Positions 1 through 8,351 of a DNA stretch of 64,000 nucleotides are shown one piece after another; positions within the stretch are counted from its first letter, which is position 1; each line of letters begins with the position of its first letter. This DNA is from Lautropia sp. SCN 69-89 (lineage in GTDB: Bacteria; Pseudomonadota; Gammaproteobacteria; Burkholderiales; Burkholderiaceae_E), in assembly GCA_001724855.1 (NCBI GenBank), contig MEED01000008.1, positions 1 through 64,000 of the forward strand, written 5' to 3'. Made by a program: the position numbers and the translations under genes. The notes beneath the pieces are model-generated. The model did not search any database. It had not been told where the DNA came from and was given only the letters and a program-made list of their open reading frames with translations.

Positions 1-99
1 GGAATCGGTCACGATCAACCGGATTCCCCGGTCACGATCCGCCGGATTGCCCGGTCACGTTCGACCGGATTGCCCGGTCACGTTGCGCCGGAATACGCA
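1..99. mobile_element. End of an IS21-family-like insertion sequence (23-bp tandem repeats)
   Basis: The first 99 bases hold about three and a half imperfect 23-bp direct repeats. Each unit reads roughly CCGGATTGCCCGGTCACG plus 5 variable bases, with units starting near positions 19, 42 and 65 and a last partial unit at 88. They stop at a CA dinucleotide at 98-99, after which the sequence becomes coding for an acyltransferase. Known of the family: IS21 elements carry multiple internal terminal repeats and end in TG...CA. The transposase genes (istA, istB) would lie to the left, outside the window. The family assignment is inference from the repeat pattern and the CA end. Confidence 0.55.
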
Positions 100-460
100 C
101 GCGGCCTTGTCGGGTACGCTGGTCGGCCAGCCCGTGAACTTCAACGGCGGCCCGGGCCTTGCGGCAATCGTCTACGCCTTCTGGGAGCCCTTTGTCGCCT
201 GGGGCGTGATCGTGTCACTGCTGGTGCTCTTTCGCGAGCGCTTCGACGCGCCGAGTGCGGCCTGGCAGCGCTGGAGCGCGCGGGCCTACGGCGCGTTCAT
301 CGTGCACGCGCCCGTCGTGGTGGGGTTGTCCGTCGCACTGGTGGACTGGGCGCTGCCTGCGGCGCTGAAATTCGCCATCGTAGGCGTCAGCAGCATCTCG
401 GCTTCGTTCGCCATCGCCGGGGGCTTGCTGCGAGTGCCCGGGGCACGACGCATCCTCTAG
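100..460 (+). pseudogene. Acyltransferase 3 family protein, C-terminal fragment cut by the IS end
   Basis: The open frame is in register with the C-terminal part of membrane acyltransferases (acyltransferase 3, OafA/YrhL-like). It contains GGPGLAAIVYAFWEPFVAWG followed by several hydrophobic segments separated by a basic loop (FRERFDAPSAAWQRW), and ends in a basic tail. About 120 residues remain of a family that is normally 350-400 residues long. The catalytic N-terminal part is missing and the frame runs upstream into the IS-like repeats, so the gene was probably truncated by that insertion. Such enzymes move acyl groups onto sugars or lipids at the inner membrane; this fragment is not expected to be active. 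Confidence 0.65.
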
Positions 461-681
461 CGAGCGGGGTCGCCGGCGTCGATCGCATCTGCCGGCTGCG
501 GACGGCAGCAGTGCGGTGCCGGGCCCGACCGAATGTCGTTTCCGTGTTCCACAGCCGTCCGGGACTTCGCGAGAGCGTTGCCGTCGGGCCAGGTCCCGGG
601 TCGACGGCGCGCTGCGGGTGCAAGGTCCAGGATCCACGCGGGTGATCGGGCACTCGGCCACGCCCATGCCTGGAGCGCGCC
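461..681. other. Intergenic region, no gene seen
   Basis: These 221 bases lie between the truncated acyltransferase and the convergent DMT transporter gene. Open frames across them are shadows without a plausible start or family resemblance. No clear terminator with a T-run was seen. Confidence 0.5.
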
Positions 682-1572
682 TCATGCCTTGCGCCGGACC
701 CGCCAGCCGCCCGCCGGCCAGCGAAGCAGGTTCAGCACGTTCCCGGCCAGGATCAGGCCGATGCCCAGGGCCGTGAAGAGGTCCAGCCGCTCCGAGTACA
801 TCAGCCAGCCCACGAGCGCGGTCAGCGGGACGCGCAGGAAGTCCATCGGCACAACCAGGGTGGCGTCCGCATGCTGCATCGCCCTGGCGAAGCAGTAGTG
901 CGAGTAGGTGCCGCAGAAGGCCACTACCACCACCCAGGCCCAGGCCGCCGCCGAGGGCCATTGCCAGACCACGAGTGCCGGGGCGAGCCCGATCGCGCTC
1001 TGCACCACCAGCATCCAGAAGCTGATCGCCACCGCCGCGTCGGTACGGGTGAGCGACTTCACCAGCACGACCGAGATGGCGAACCCGAGCGCGGAGGCCA
1101 GCGCGATCAGCTGCCCGGCATCGACTTCGCCCGCGCGGGGCCGCACGATCATCGCCACGCCCACCAGCCCCAGCAGCACCGCGAACCACTTCCGGCCGCT
1201 CATGCGTTCGCCCAGAAAGGCCACCGCCAGGGCTGCCGACCAGATCGGCATCGTGAACTCGATCGACACCACCTGCGCGAGCGGGATCAGGGTCAGGGCC
1301 ACGAACCAGCCGTACTGCGCGGCATAGTGCACCGCGTTGCGCAGCACGTGCTGGGGCAGCCGTCCGGTCCTGACCGCGGCCAGTCCGCCCGCTGCGCGCA
1401 CCAGCGGCCACAGCATCGCCATGCCCAGGGTGGAGCGCAACAGCATGACCTGGAATACCGACAACTCGCGCGCGGCCTCGCGCCCCGCCACGGCAATCAC
1501 GACCATCAGCGTCAGCCAACCGGCCATCCACCCCGCGGCACGAGCGATCGAGGCGTTGGGGGTGGCTTGCAT
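682..1572 (-). CDS. DMT superfamily (EamA) permease
   Basis: This 296-residue protein has about ten hydrophobic segments arranged as two EamA repeats (roughly residues 10-140 and 150-285), the layout of drug/metabolite exporters of the RhaT/RarD/YdcZ type. Recognisable family stretches are FTMPIWSAALAVAFLGERMS at the end of the first repeat and PMDFLRVPLTALVGWLMYSE in the second. The start at MQATPN was chosen because the longer open frame upstream is not hydrophobic and looks non-coding. It probably exports a small metabolite or amino acid; the substrate cannot be read from sequence. It stands alone, with no operon partner. Confidence 0.85.
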   Translation of the reverse strand: MQATPNASIARAAGWMAGWLTLMVVIAVAGREAARELSVFQVMLLRSTLGMAMLWPLVRAAGGLAAVRTGRLPQHVLRNAVHYAAQYGWFVALTLIPLAQVVSIEFTMPIWSAALAVAFLGERMSGRKWFAVLLGLVGVAMIVRPRAGEVDAGQLIALASALGFAISVVLVKSLTRTDAAVAISFWMLVVQSAIGLAPALVVWQWPSAAAWAWVVVVAFCGTYSHYCFARAMQHADATLVVPMDFLRVPLTALVGWLMYSERLDLFTALGIGLILAGNVLNLLRWPAGGWRVRRKA

Positions 1573-1809
1573 CGCCGGGAGCTTAGCGGATCGGCCCGCG
1601 CGAACCCCAGGACATGAAATCGATGGGAGCCCGTCTGTGTCGTCACGGCGCGCCATGATCCCAGTCGGTGGGAGGCGCGCTGGAGTGCCGCCGGACGCTA
1701 CCGGCCAGAAGCTGCCTCGTCTCGAAAGTCGGCTTGCAGCCGCACGGCATGTGATGTCGAGCCAGACAGCGGACGGGGTCCGCACGTGGGCCACCAGTCG
1801 GCCTCGACA

Positions 1810-2955
1810 TCAACCGTCGGTGGTCTGTGTCGCGACACTGCGGGCCATCAGGGCCACGGCCTCCGCCTGTCGGTGTGTGCCGGTCTTGGCGAGGAGTCGC
1901 TTGAGGTGCGAGCGCACCGTGGCCATTCCGATGCCCAGGCCTGCGGCAATGTCCTCGAGTGGGCGTCCTTGTGCGAGGGCTGCAGCGACAAGACCTTCCG
2001 TAGGCGTCAGGCCGAACAAGTCGCGCAGGCGCGCCACGGCAACAGGCGCCTGCGGGTCGCGGATGAGGATCAGGCAAAAAGGCTGTTGTTCGCCCAAGGG
2101 GCACGCCGATGGGCCCAACGGCGCCACCTCGAGCGCGAGCGGCATTCGGTGCGCGCGTGGCACGGACAATGCCGTGGCCGCTTGGGCCATCCTGCCGCTC
2201 GCCACGTCCATCGCAGCGCCTACCAGCGTGCGCAGCCGATCGTGAAGCGCGGGCGGACGCAACCCGAAACGTCCGCGCACAACCGCAAGCTCCGCGTTCT
2301 CGCTCAGCAACGACCGGGCCATGGCGCTGGCGTGAACGATGCGGCACGAGGCATCGACGACAAGCACGCCGGTGTCGAGCCGGTCGAGTGCCTCCACCGC
2401 CGCCGCTTCAAGCCGAGAGCGCGCCGCAAGACGTTGGCCGAGACGCAGCGCGCGCTGCAGGTGCGGCAGCACCAGCGAGGCCTGCCGACGCTCCGCCGGC
2501 GTGTAGGCGCCGGCACCGCGCGGACGATGGATGCCGAGCACACCGATCATGCCGTCCGTCGCCGGAAACACGGCGCCCAGCATGTGATGAATGCCAAGGT
2601 GGCGCAACCATTCCCGATAGAAGCCGCTGCGCGTCTCTTCCGCACGCGTCACCAGGTCTTCGCTGGTCACGATGCGCGACATGCCGAAGGCGACCGAGCG
2701 TTCCACCCACATGTCCTGGCGGTGCCAATCATCCGCCCATGCCTTGTCGCGGTCGGACACGATCAGGTTGTCGGTGCATTCCAGCAACCTCACCGAGCCA
2801 CCGTCGCCATGCAGCTTCAGGACGGCGCTCGTAGAGCCCAGCACGTCGGCGATGCGCGCAGCCGCGCCGCGCCACAGGGCGTCGTCCATCGCCGCGTCGT
2901 AAAGCTGGGCGATCAGCGCGTGGACACGGCGCTCACTACGTTCCTGTGACGACAC
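1810..2955 (-). CDS. LuxR-family transcriptional regulator
   Basis: The C-terminal 65 residues form a LuxR/GerE helix-turn-helix (FGLTPTEGLVAAALAQGRPL ... ATVRSHLKRLLAKTGTHRQAEAVAL). The N-terminal 300 residues contain a probable PAS/GAF-like sensor region around VLVVDASCRIVHASAMARSL. No receiver domain is seen, so it is probably a stand-alone ligand-sensing regulator. The GTG start at 2955 (SSQERSERRVHAL) gives 381 residues and follows an ACAGGGG ribosome-binding-like stretch; the open frame is longer, but its upstream part overlaps the divergent promoter region. The gene is divergent from the lipoprotein gene at 3077, which may be a target. Confidence 0.8.
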   Translation of the reverse strand: MSSQERSERRVHALIAQLYDAAMDDALWRGAAARIADVLGSTSAVLKLHGDGGSVRLLECTDNLIVSDRDKAWADDWHRQDMWVERSVAFGMSRIVTSEDLVTRAEETRSGFYREWLRHLGIHHMLGAVFPATDGMIGVLGIHRPRGAGAYTPAERRQASLVLPHLQRALRLGQRLAARSRLEAAAVEALDRLDTGVLVVDASCRIVHASAMARSLLSENAELAVVRGRFGLRPPALHDRLRTLVGAAMDVASGRMAQAATALSVPRAHRMPLALEVAPLGPSACPLGEQQPFCLILIRDPQAPVAVARLRDLFGLTPTEGLVAAALAQGRPLEDIAAGLGIGMATVRSHLKRLLAKTGTHRQAEAVALMARSVATQTTDG

Positions 2956-2976
2956 GGCCCCTGTCCCGCTTCTACC

Positions 2977-2994
2977 CTGTATGGGGGAATACAG
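2977..2994. promoter_or_regulatory. Dyad CTGTAT-N6-ATACAG, candidate operator
   Basis: This is a perfect 6-bp inverted repeat with a 6-bp spacer in the 121-bp divergent region between the LuxR-type regulator (start 2955) and the lipoprotein gene (start 3077). Its position suits a binding site for the regulator or another dimeric factor. The assignment is inference; no consensus is known for this regulator. Confidence 0.35.
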
Positions 2995-3076
2995 CCCGAT
3001 GGCAGGACCGTACCATAGGCCGCGTATACGACAGGCCCGACTCGTCCCACTCACGTTACTGCACTGCGAAGATTCG

Positions 3077-3589
3077 ATGAGGACGACGAGAGCACCCATC
3101 GCACCGCTGCTGCTGATTGCGGGTCTGGCCGCTTGCGACAGGGATGCAGTCGAATCTTCGAGTTCCCCCGTGACCGAGGCCGCAGCCCCCGTCATGAAGG
3201 CGGCCGTGCCGGCGGAAGGGTCGGCGGCCCCCGTTGCGACGTTACCGCTCAGGCTTGGCTACTACGTCGCCAGCGACACGCCGTGCAGCGAGGCCTCCAA
3301 CGCGACTGTGTCGCTGCTCCGGCGCGGCGGCATCGGTGGGTCACGCGACTTCTGCGAGTTCAGGAAGATCGACCGGATCACGCCGAGCACCTATCGCGTG
3401 ACGCAGGCCTGCAAGGACTTTCAGGACGGCGGCCCGCCGCAAGACAGCGTCGTGACCTACACCCTGTCGGGCGATGCGCGCTTCACGTCCCGGAACCGGC
3501 ACGGCTGGGAATACAGCGCCCGCCACTGCGCCCAGTCGAGCATGCCGGCCTCCTGGCGCCAGAACGACATCCGTGAACCACCCGGCTGA
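3077..3589 (+). CDS. Hypothetical lipoprotein
   Basis: This 170-residue protein begins with a lipoprotein signal peptide (MRTTRAPIAPLLLIAGLAAC, with lipobox LAAC and the lipidated Cys at residue 20). An Ala/Pro/Val-rich linker of about 35 residues follows, then a globular part with four cysteines (TPCSEA, RDFCEF, TQACKD, ARHCAQ) that could pair as two disulfides in the periplasm. No family could be named. The start at 3077 is chosen because it places the signal peptide at the N-terminus; an upstream in-frame ATG at 2981 would put 32 charged residues before it. It is followed 73 bp later by another exported protein. Confidence 0.75.
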   Translation: MRTTRAPIAPLLLIAGLAACDRDAVESSSSPVTEAAAPVMKAAVPAEGSAAPVATLPLRLGYYVASDTPCSEASNATVSLLRRGGIGGSRDFCEFRKIDRITPSTYRVTQACKDFQDGGPPQDSVVTYTLSGDARFTSRNRHGWEYSARHCAQSSMPASWRQNDIREPPG

Positions 3590-3662
3590 AGCAGCCGGAG
3601 CGCGATGCGATGGGTCGGGGCTTCGCTCGTGTTCAATCTGTTCGACCCCGGGAGATACTGCC

Positions 3663-4469
3663 ATGCACAAGGTTCTCGCTCATCGCTGCTCGGTGCTTCT
3701 CGCCGCATCGGCGCTTCTGGTAGGGGCAGCGCCGTCGCTTGCCGCGCCCGACTGGGACATCGTCGGCATCCGCCTCGGCATGACCCCCGCACAGGCGCGC
3801 GCTGCGCTGCTGGCGCATGCGCCGAAGGCGGAGGTCACGGAATTCACGCGCCAGTTCTCCTTCAACGACGGTGTCAAGGACCAGCAGTTACCGGGCTTCC
3901 TCGGATCGATCATCGCCCGCCAAGGCCCCACCCCCGGCAAATCCGAAACGCTGGAAGTGATGTTCTCGGCGCCACCGATGGAGCAGCGTGTCATCCGGGT
4001 CATGCGCACCTTGACGATGTACAACGATCCTTTGCCGCTGGAGCGTGCAGTGGCTTCGTTGAGGCAGAAATACGGCAAGCCGTCCGCAGTGATGGAGTCG
4101 CACACGGCCATGGGCAACACCTCACGCTGGGTCGAAGCCGGAAAGACGGTATGCGGCAATACGGCAGCCAATTCGCAGGACGCGCGGGAGGCGCCACAGG
4201 TGGACAACTCGCCGTCCGGACTCGGTCACTACAAGGCCTGGCACCAACGCAAGCTGGCGCCAGCCGACGCGTCGAACTGCAGTGCGGCCCTGGTGGTGAA
4301 TCTTGTCACCGTAGCCCCCCGCAACCCTCTCGTGAGGGAAATGAAGTTCGTGATGACCGATCCGGGCCACGCTGTTCCCGCCATGCAAGCCGCCGCGAAG
4401 CAGATTGCGGACCTGCAAGCGCAGGCACGCAAGGTCCGCCAGAACTCGGGTCCCGTGCCGAAGCTGTAG
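3663..4469 (+). CDS. Hypothetical exported protein
   Basis: This 268-residue protein has a Sec signal peptide (MHKVLAHRCSVLLAASALLV ... PSLAA). The mature part starts with PDWDIVGIRLGMTPAQARAA, a motif common in small periplasmic proteins that resemble a SmpA/BamE-like start (IRLGMT.AQ...L). Two cysteines near residues 161 and 202 may form a disulfide. No enzyme motif was seen. It lies 73 bp downstream of the lipoprotein gene on the same strand and may share its promoter. The function is unknown. Confidence 0.75.
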   Translation: MHKVLAHRCSVLLAASALLVGAAPSLAAPDWDIVGIRLGMTPAQARAALLAHAPKAEVTEFTRQFSFNDGVKDQQLPGFLGSIIARQGPTPGKSETLEVMFSAPPMEQRVIRVMRTLTMYNDPLPLERAVASLRQKYGKPSAVMESHTAMGNTSRWVEAGKTVCGNTAANSQDAREAPQVDNSPSGLGHYKAWHQRKLAPADASNCSAALVVNLVTVAPRNPLVREMKFVMTDPGHAVPAMQAAAKQIADLQAQARKVRQNSGPVPKL

Positions 4470-4659
4470 GCCAGATGTACTTGCCGAATCGGGACACCGG
4501 GGCGTGCCGATGATGTTCGCGATGGTCGCGGCAGTCGATGGATGTCGATTGGCCCCGATGGGTGCCCGCGCGCCGCGCGGCGCACTTGCGTCCGGTCAAT
4601 TCGGCTTCGCGAGCGCCTCCTTAACATGGGGTTCGCGGCGTGCTCCCCCTCGCCGCACA

Positions 4660-4725
4660 ACCCTTTCGCATGGCGCGTGGTTCCGGCTTTCCGGACGCTG
4701 GCTGGAGGAGGCGGCGATCGTGCTC
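4660..4725 (+). pseudogene. SymE-like toxin fragment (degenerate)
   Basis: One frame in the gap before the phosphoketolase gene reads SHGAWFRLSGRWLEEAAI. It resembles the conserved core of SymE-type toxins (W-[LF]-R-L-x-G-x-W-L-x-x-A-G-[FI]). The usual continuation (a Gly-rich turn, then a beta-strand ending in hydrophobic residues) is lost, and no good start or ribosome binding site is present. It is best read as a decayed remnant. The resemblance is short, so confidence is low. Confidence 0.3.
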
Positions 4726-4827
4726 GAGCTGTCGGCGGCGATGAAGGCCGTGTGCCTGTCGAAGATCGCGATGACGCCGCTGAACCGGAACCGCGGCCCG
4801 CATCGGCCTCGCTGACGGGATGGCGCC

Positions 4828-7221
4828 ATGGGCCAACGGACCCGACGCATGCCCGAAAGTCGTACCGCTTTGTCTGCCGGCGAGCGGCGCAGGATCGATG
4901 CCTATTGGCGCGCCGCCAACTATCTTTCGGTCGGGCAGATCTACCTGCTCGACAACCCCTTGCTGCGCGAGCCGCTCACGCTCGCGCACGTCAAGCCGCG
5001 GCTGCTCGGCCACTGGGGCACGACCCCGGGCCTGAACTTCATCTATGCGCATCTGAACCGCGTCATCAAGGCGCGCGACATCGACATGATCCACGTCACC
5101 GGGCCCGGGCACGGCGGTCCGGCGCTGGTCGCGAACGTCTATCTGGAAGGCACCTACAGCGAGGTCTACAGCACGGTGTCGCAGGATGCGGAGGGGATGA
5201 GCAAGCTGTTCAGGCAATTCTCGTTCCCGGGCGGCATACCGAGCCATGTGGCACCGGAGACGCCGGGGTCGATCAACGAGGGCGGAGAACTCGGCTATTC
5301 GCTCGCGCACGCGTTCGGCGCTGCGTTCGATCACCCGGGCCTGATCGTCGCCTGCGTCATCGGCGACGGCGAAGCCGAAACGGGACCGCTTGCGACCGCC
5401 TGGCACTCCAACAAGTTCCTGAACCCCGCGACCGACGGCGCGGTCCTGCCGATCCTGCATCTGAACGGCTACAAGATCGCGAACCCGACCATCCTCGCGC
5501 GCATTCCGCGCGAAGATCTCGCATCGCTGATGCGCGGATACGGCTACGAGCCGCGTTTCGTCGAGGGCTCCGAGCCGGACGCGATGCACGAACAAATGGC
5601 GGCGACGCTCGACGAGGTGCTCGACCGCATCGCCGAAATCCAGCATGAGGCGCGCACGCGCGGCAACGTCGGCGCGGCGCCGCGATGGCCGATGATCGTG
5701 CTCGCCACGCCGAAGGGCTGGACCGGGCCGAAGGAGGTCGACGGCAAGAAGACCGAAGGCTACTGGCGCAGCCATCAGGTGCCCCTCGCCGAGCTGGCGG
5801 CCCGCCCCGCGCACCTGAAGCTGCTGGAGCAGTGGATGAGAAGCTACCGGCCCGAGGAACTGTTCGACGCCGACGGCCGCCTCGTGGAGGAACTGCGCGC
5901 GCTCGCGCCGAAGGGGGACCGACGCATGGGCGCAAATCCGGTGGCCAACGGAGGTCTGCTGTTGCAGGACCTGAAGCTGCCGGACTACCGGATGCACGCG
6001 GTCGATGTGCCACGACCCGGCGGCGCGGTGGCCGAGGCGACGCGCGTGATGGGAGAGTTCCTGCGCGATGCGATGAAGCTCAACGCGAGCCGGCGCAACT
6101 TCCGCGTGTTCGGACCCGACGAGACGGCCTCCAACCGGCTCGGCGCGCTGTTCGACGTGACCGGCCGCACCTGGCTCGCCGAGCGCCTGCCGTACGACGA
6201 TCATCTGTCGCCCGACGGGCGCGTGATGGAGATCCTGTCCGAGCACACGTGCCAGGGATGGCTCGAAGGCTACCTGCTCACCGGTCGCCACGGCGTCTTC
6301 TCCTGCTACGAGGCGTTCGTCCACATCGTCGACTCGATGTTCAACCAGCACGCGAAGTGGCTGAAGGTCGCGCACGACATACCGTGGCGGCGCCCGATCG
6401 CCTCGCTCACCTACCTGCTCACTTCGCACGTGTGGCGCCAGGATCACAACGGCTTCTCGCACCAGGATCCGGGCTTCATCGACCACGTCGTCAACAAGAA
6501 GGCCGACGTGATTCGCGTGTATCTGCCGCCGGACGCAAACACGCTGCTGTACGTCGCCGACGCGTGCCTGCGCAGCCGGGACTTGATCAACGTCATCGTC
6601 GCCGGCAAGCAGCCGTCGCCGCAGTGGCTCGACATGGACGCGGCGATCAGGCATTGCAGCGCCGGCATCGGCATCTGGGACTGGGCATCGAACGACAGGG
6701 GCACGGAGCCGGACGTGGTTCTTGCTTGCGCCGGCGATGTGCCGACGATCGAGACGCTCGCGGCGGCTGCGCTGCTTCGCGAGCACCTTCCTTCGCTGAA
6801 GGTGCGCGTGGTGAATGTCGTCGATCTGATGACGCTGCAGCCTCGCGAGGAGCACCCGCACGGGCTCCCGAATCGGGACTTCGATGCACTGTTCACCACG
6901 GACAAGCCGGTGATCTTCGCCTACCACGGCTATCCGTGGCTGATCCACCGCCTCGCCTATCGCCGCACCAATCACGACAACCTTCACGTGCGTGGCTACA
7001 AGGAGGAGGGGACGACGACCACGCCCTTCGACATGACGGTGCTGAACGACCTGGACCGCTTTCATCTGGTGAGCGATGTCATCGACCGCGTGCCTTCGCT
7101 GGGCTACCGTGCGGCGCACGTCAAGCAGCTGATGCGCGACAAGCGCACCGAGCACAAGCAGTACATCGTCGAGCACGGCGAGGACATGCCCGAGATACGC
7201 GAATGGATGTGGCCCGGCTGA
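4828..7221 (+). CDS. xfp: Phosphoketolase (D-xylulose 5-phosphate/D-fructose 6-phosphate)
   Basis: This 797-residue thiamine-diphosphate enzyme cleaves xylulose 5-phosphate or fructose 6-phosphate with phosphate to acetyl phosphate plus an aldose phosphate. Family signatures are visible: [49 protein letters not shown], and the ThDP motif [19 protein letters not shown]. The length matches bacterial phosphoketolases (about 790). The start is either 4828 or the in-frame ATG at 4849 ([14 protein letters not shown]); both lie before conserved sequence. No acetate kinase or phosphotransacetylase gene is adjacent. It converges on the LysR gene that faces the DAB transporter. Confidence 0.95.
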   Translation: MGQRTRRMPESRTALSAGERRRIDAYWRAANYLSVGQIYLLDNPLLREPLTLAHVKPRLLGHWGTTPGLNFIYAHLNRVIKARDIDMIHVTGPGHGGPALVANVYLEGTYSEVYSTVSQDAEGMSKLFRQFSFPGGIPSHVAPETPGSINEGGELGYSLAHAFGAAFDHPGLIVACVIGDGEAETGPLATAWHSNKFLNPATDGAVLPILHLNGYKIANPTILARIPREDLASLMRGYGYEPRFVEGSEPDAMHEQMAATLDEVLDRIAEIQHEARTRGNVGAAPRWPMIVLATPKGWTGPKEVDGKKTEGYWRSHQVPLAELAARPAHLKLLEQWMRSYRPEELFDADGRLVEELRALAPKGDRRMGANPVANGGLLLQDLKLPDYRMHAVDVPRPGGAVAEATRVMGEFLRDAMKLNASRRNFRVFGPDETASNRLGALFDVTGRTWLAERLPYDDHLSPDGRVMEILSEHTCQGWLEGYLLTGRHGVFSCYEAFVHIVDSMFNQHAKWLKVAHDIPWRRPIASLTYLLTSHVWRQDHNGFSHQDPGFIDHVVNKKADVIRVYLPPDANTLLYVADACLRSRDLINVIVAGKQPSPQWLDMDAAIRHCSAGIGIWDWASNDRGTEPDVVLACAGDVPTIETLAAAALLREHLPSLKVRVVNVVDLMTLQPREEHPHGLPNRDFDALFTTDKPVIFAYHGYPWLIHRLAYRRTNHDNLHVRGYKEEGTTTTPFDMTVLNDLDRFHLVSDVIDRVPSLGYRAAHVKQLMRDKRTEHKQYIVEHGEDMPEIREWMWPG

Positions 7222-7279
7222 GGGCGGGTCGCTCGTCGTCGGGGCTGCGCAGTTCGATCGCGATCCGGGAAGGCGATCG

Positions 7280-8254
7280 TCACGGCGATGCTGCCGGCCC
7301 CACTGGGTCGGACTGCCGTGGCACACCCTGGCCAGCGTCGGGCGGCGGCGCGCGCTGAAAGGAAGATTCTCGCGAAGAGCTCCCCAGCAGACGCTCCAGC
7401 CTTTCCAGGCGATGCCGGTGCAGCGTGGTGATTGCGTAGAAGTTTTCGTGCAGCTGGCTGGACTGGCCCAGCACGGTGAGGTGGCCGGCGCGCAGTTCGT
7501 CCTGCACCACCACCTCGGGCAGCACGGTCAGCCAGCCGCTGTCGCGCGCAATCAGGCGCAACATCGCCATGTCGTCCACCTCGGCGCGCACGCGCGGCTT
7601 GACGTCGGCGGCCATGCACAGCGCATCGAACTGGCCGCGCAGCGCATGCCGCGGCCCGGGCAGCGCCACGTCGAGACCGTCGAGGTCCTCGGGCACGCGT
7701 AGCGTTCGACCCGCCCAGACCGCTGTCGGGCCCATCAGGGAGATCGCCTGGCTGCCCAGAAAGCGGCAGTGCAGCGGTCGTTCCGCGTCGGCGGGCACCG
7801 CCTCGTTGGCCAGCACCACGTCGAGTTGATGCTGGAGCAGCCGCTCCAGCAGGTACTCGAGCGTGCCCGACTCCAGTGTCAGCGTGACTGACGGGTCGGC
7901 CAGCAGCGGACGGATCCAGTTCTCCTTGTAGTTGCGCGACAGGGTGCTCACGCCGCCCACCCGCAGCCGCTCCAGTCCTTCGGTTCGGCCCTGCAGCCGT
8001 CCCAGCATCTCCTGCCCCAGGCCGAAGATGTTCTCGGCGTAAGCCAGAACCATCTGCCCGGTCTCGGTGAGGGCGAGGCGCCGGCCCTCGCGTGCGAACA
8101 GCGCCTCGCCCAGCCGGTCCTCGAGTTGGCGGATCTGGGCCGACAGCGCCGACTGCGAGGTATGCAGCTCCTGTGCCGTCCGCGTGAGGTGCCTGGTGCG
8201 CGCTACCCGCCAGAAGTAGAAGAGATGGTGGAAGTTGAGCTGTTCGAGCTTCAT
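7280..8254 (-). CDS. LysR-family transcriptional regulator (NhaR-like)
   Basis: This 324-residue protein has an N-terminal winged HTH (residues about 5-64, QLNFHHLFYFWRVARTRHLT then SQSALSAQIRQLEDRLG) and a LysR substrate-binding domain. The N-terminus, with FHHLFYFW, is typical of NhaR-like members. It is divergent from dabB with 97 bp between the start codons, so it is the likely regulator of the dabBA operon. The effector cannot be read from sequence; sodium or bicarbonate status would be reasonable guesses. The C-terminal 25 residues are Pro/Ser-rich and probably disordered. Confidence 0.85.
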   Translation of the reverse strand: MKLEQLNFHHLFYFWRVARTRHLTRTAQELHTSQSALSAQIRQLEDRLGEALFAREGRRLALTETGQMVLAYAENIFGLGQEMLGRLQGRTEGLERLRVGGVSTLSRNYKENWIRPLLADPSVTLTLESGTLEYLLERLLQHQLDVVLANEAVPADAERPLHCRFLGSQAISLMGPTAVWAGRTLRVPEDLDGLDVALPGPRHALRGQFDALCMAADVKPRVRAEVDDMAMLRLIARDSGWLTVLPEVVVQDELRAGHLTVLGQSSQLHENFYAITTLHRHRLERLERLLGSSSRESSFQRAPPPDAGQGVPRQSDPVGPAASP

Positions 8255-8278
8255 TGTTCGATTAAATATATGGTTGTG

Positions 8279-8292
8279 TTCATTTCATTGAA
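8279..8292. promoter_or_regulatory. LysR-type T-N11-A dyad in the lysR-dabB divergent promoter
   Basis: TTCA-N6-TGAA is an inverted repeat containing a T-N11-A spacing, the classic LysR-box form. It lies in an A/T-rich island (about 8255-8310) between two GC-rich genes. Its position, 25 bp from the regulator start and 60 bp from dabB, fits a regulator binding site. The assignment is inference from pattern and position. Confidence 0.45.
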
Positions 8293-8351
8293 TTTTACAG
8301 AATTATCCGGGGTCGCCACCATTCCGACTATCGACCGCCCTGGGGATCCCG

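Noticed and set aside
1-99. CRISPR array, because of the regular repeats
   Set aside because: Repeats are contiguous 23-bp units without unique spacers, so they are IS terminal repeats rather than CRISPR.
4621-7326. 901-codon minus-strand open frame over phosphoketolase
   Set aside because: Arg/His-rich shadow of the real plus-strand enzyme, with no family features.
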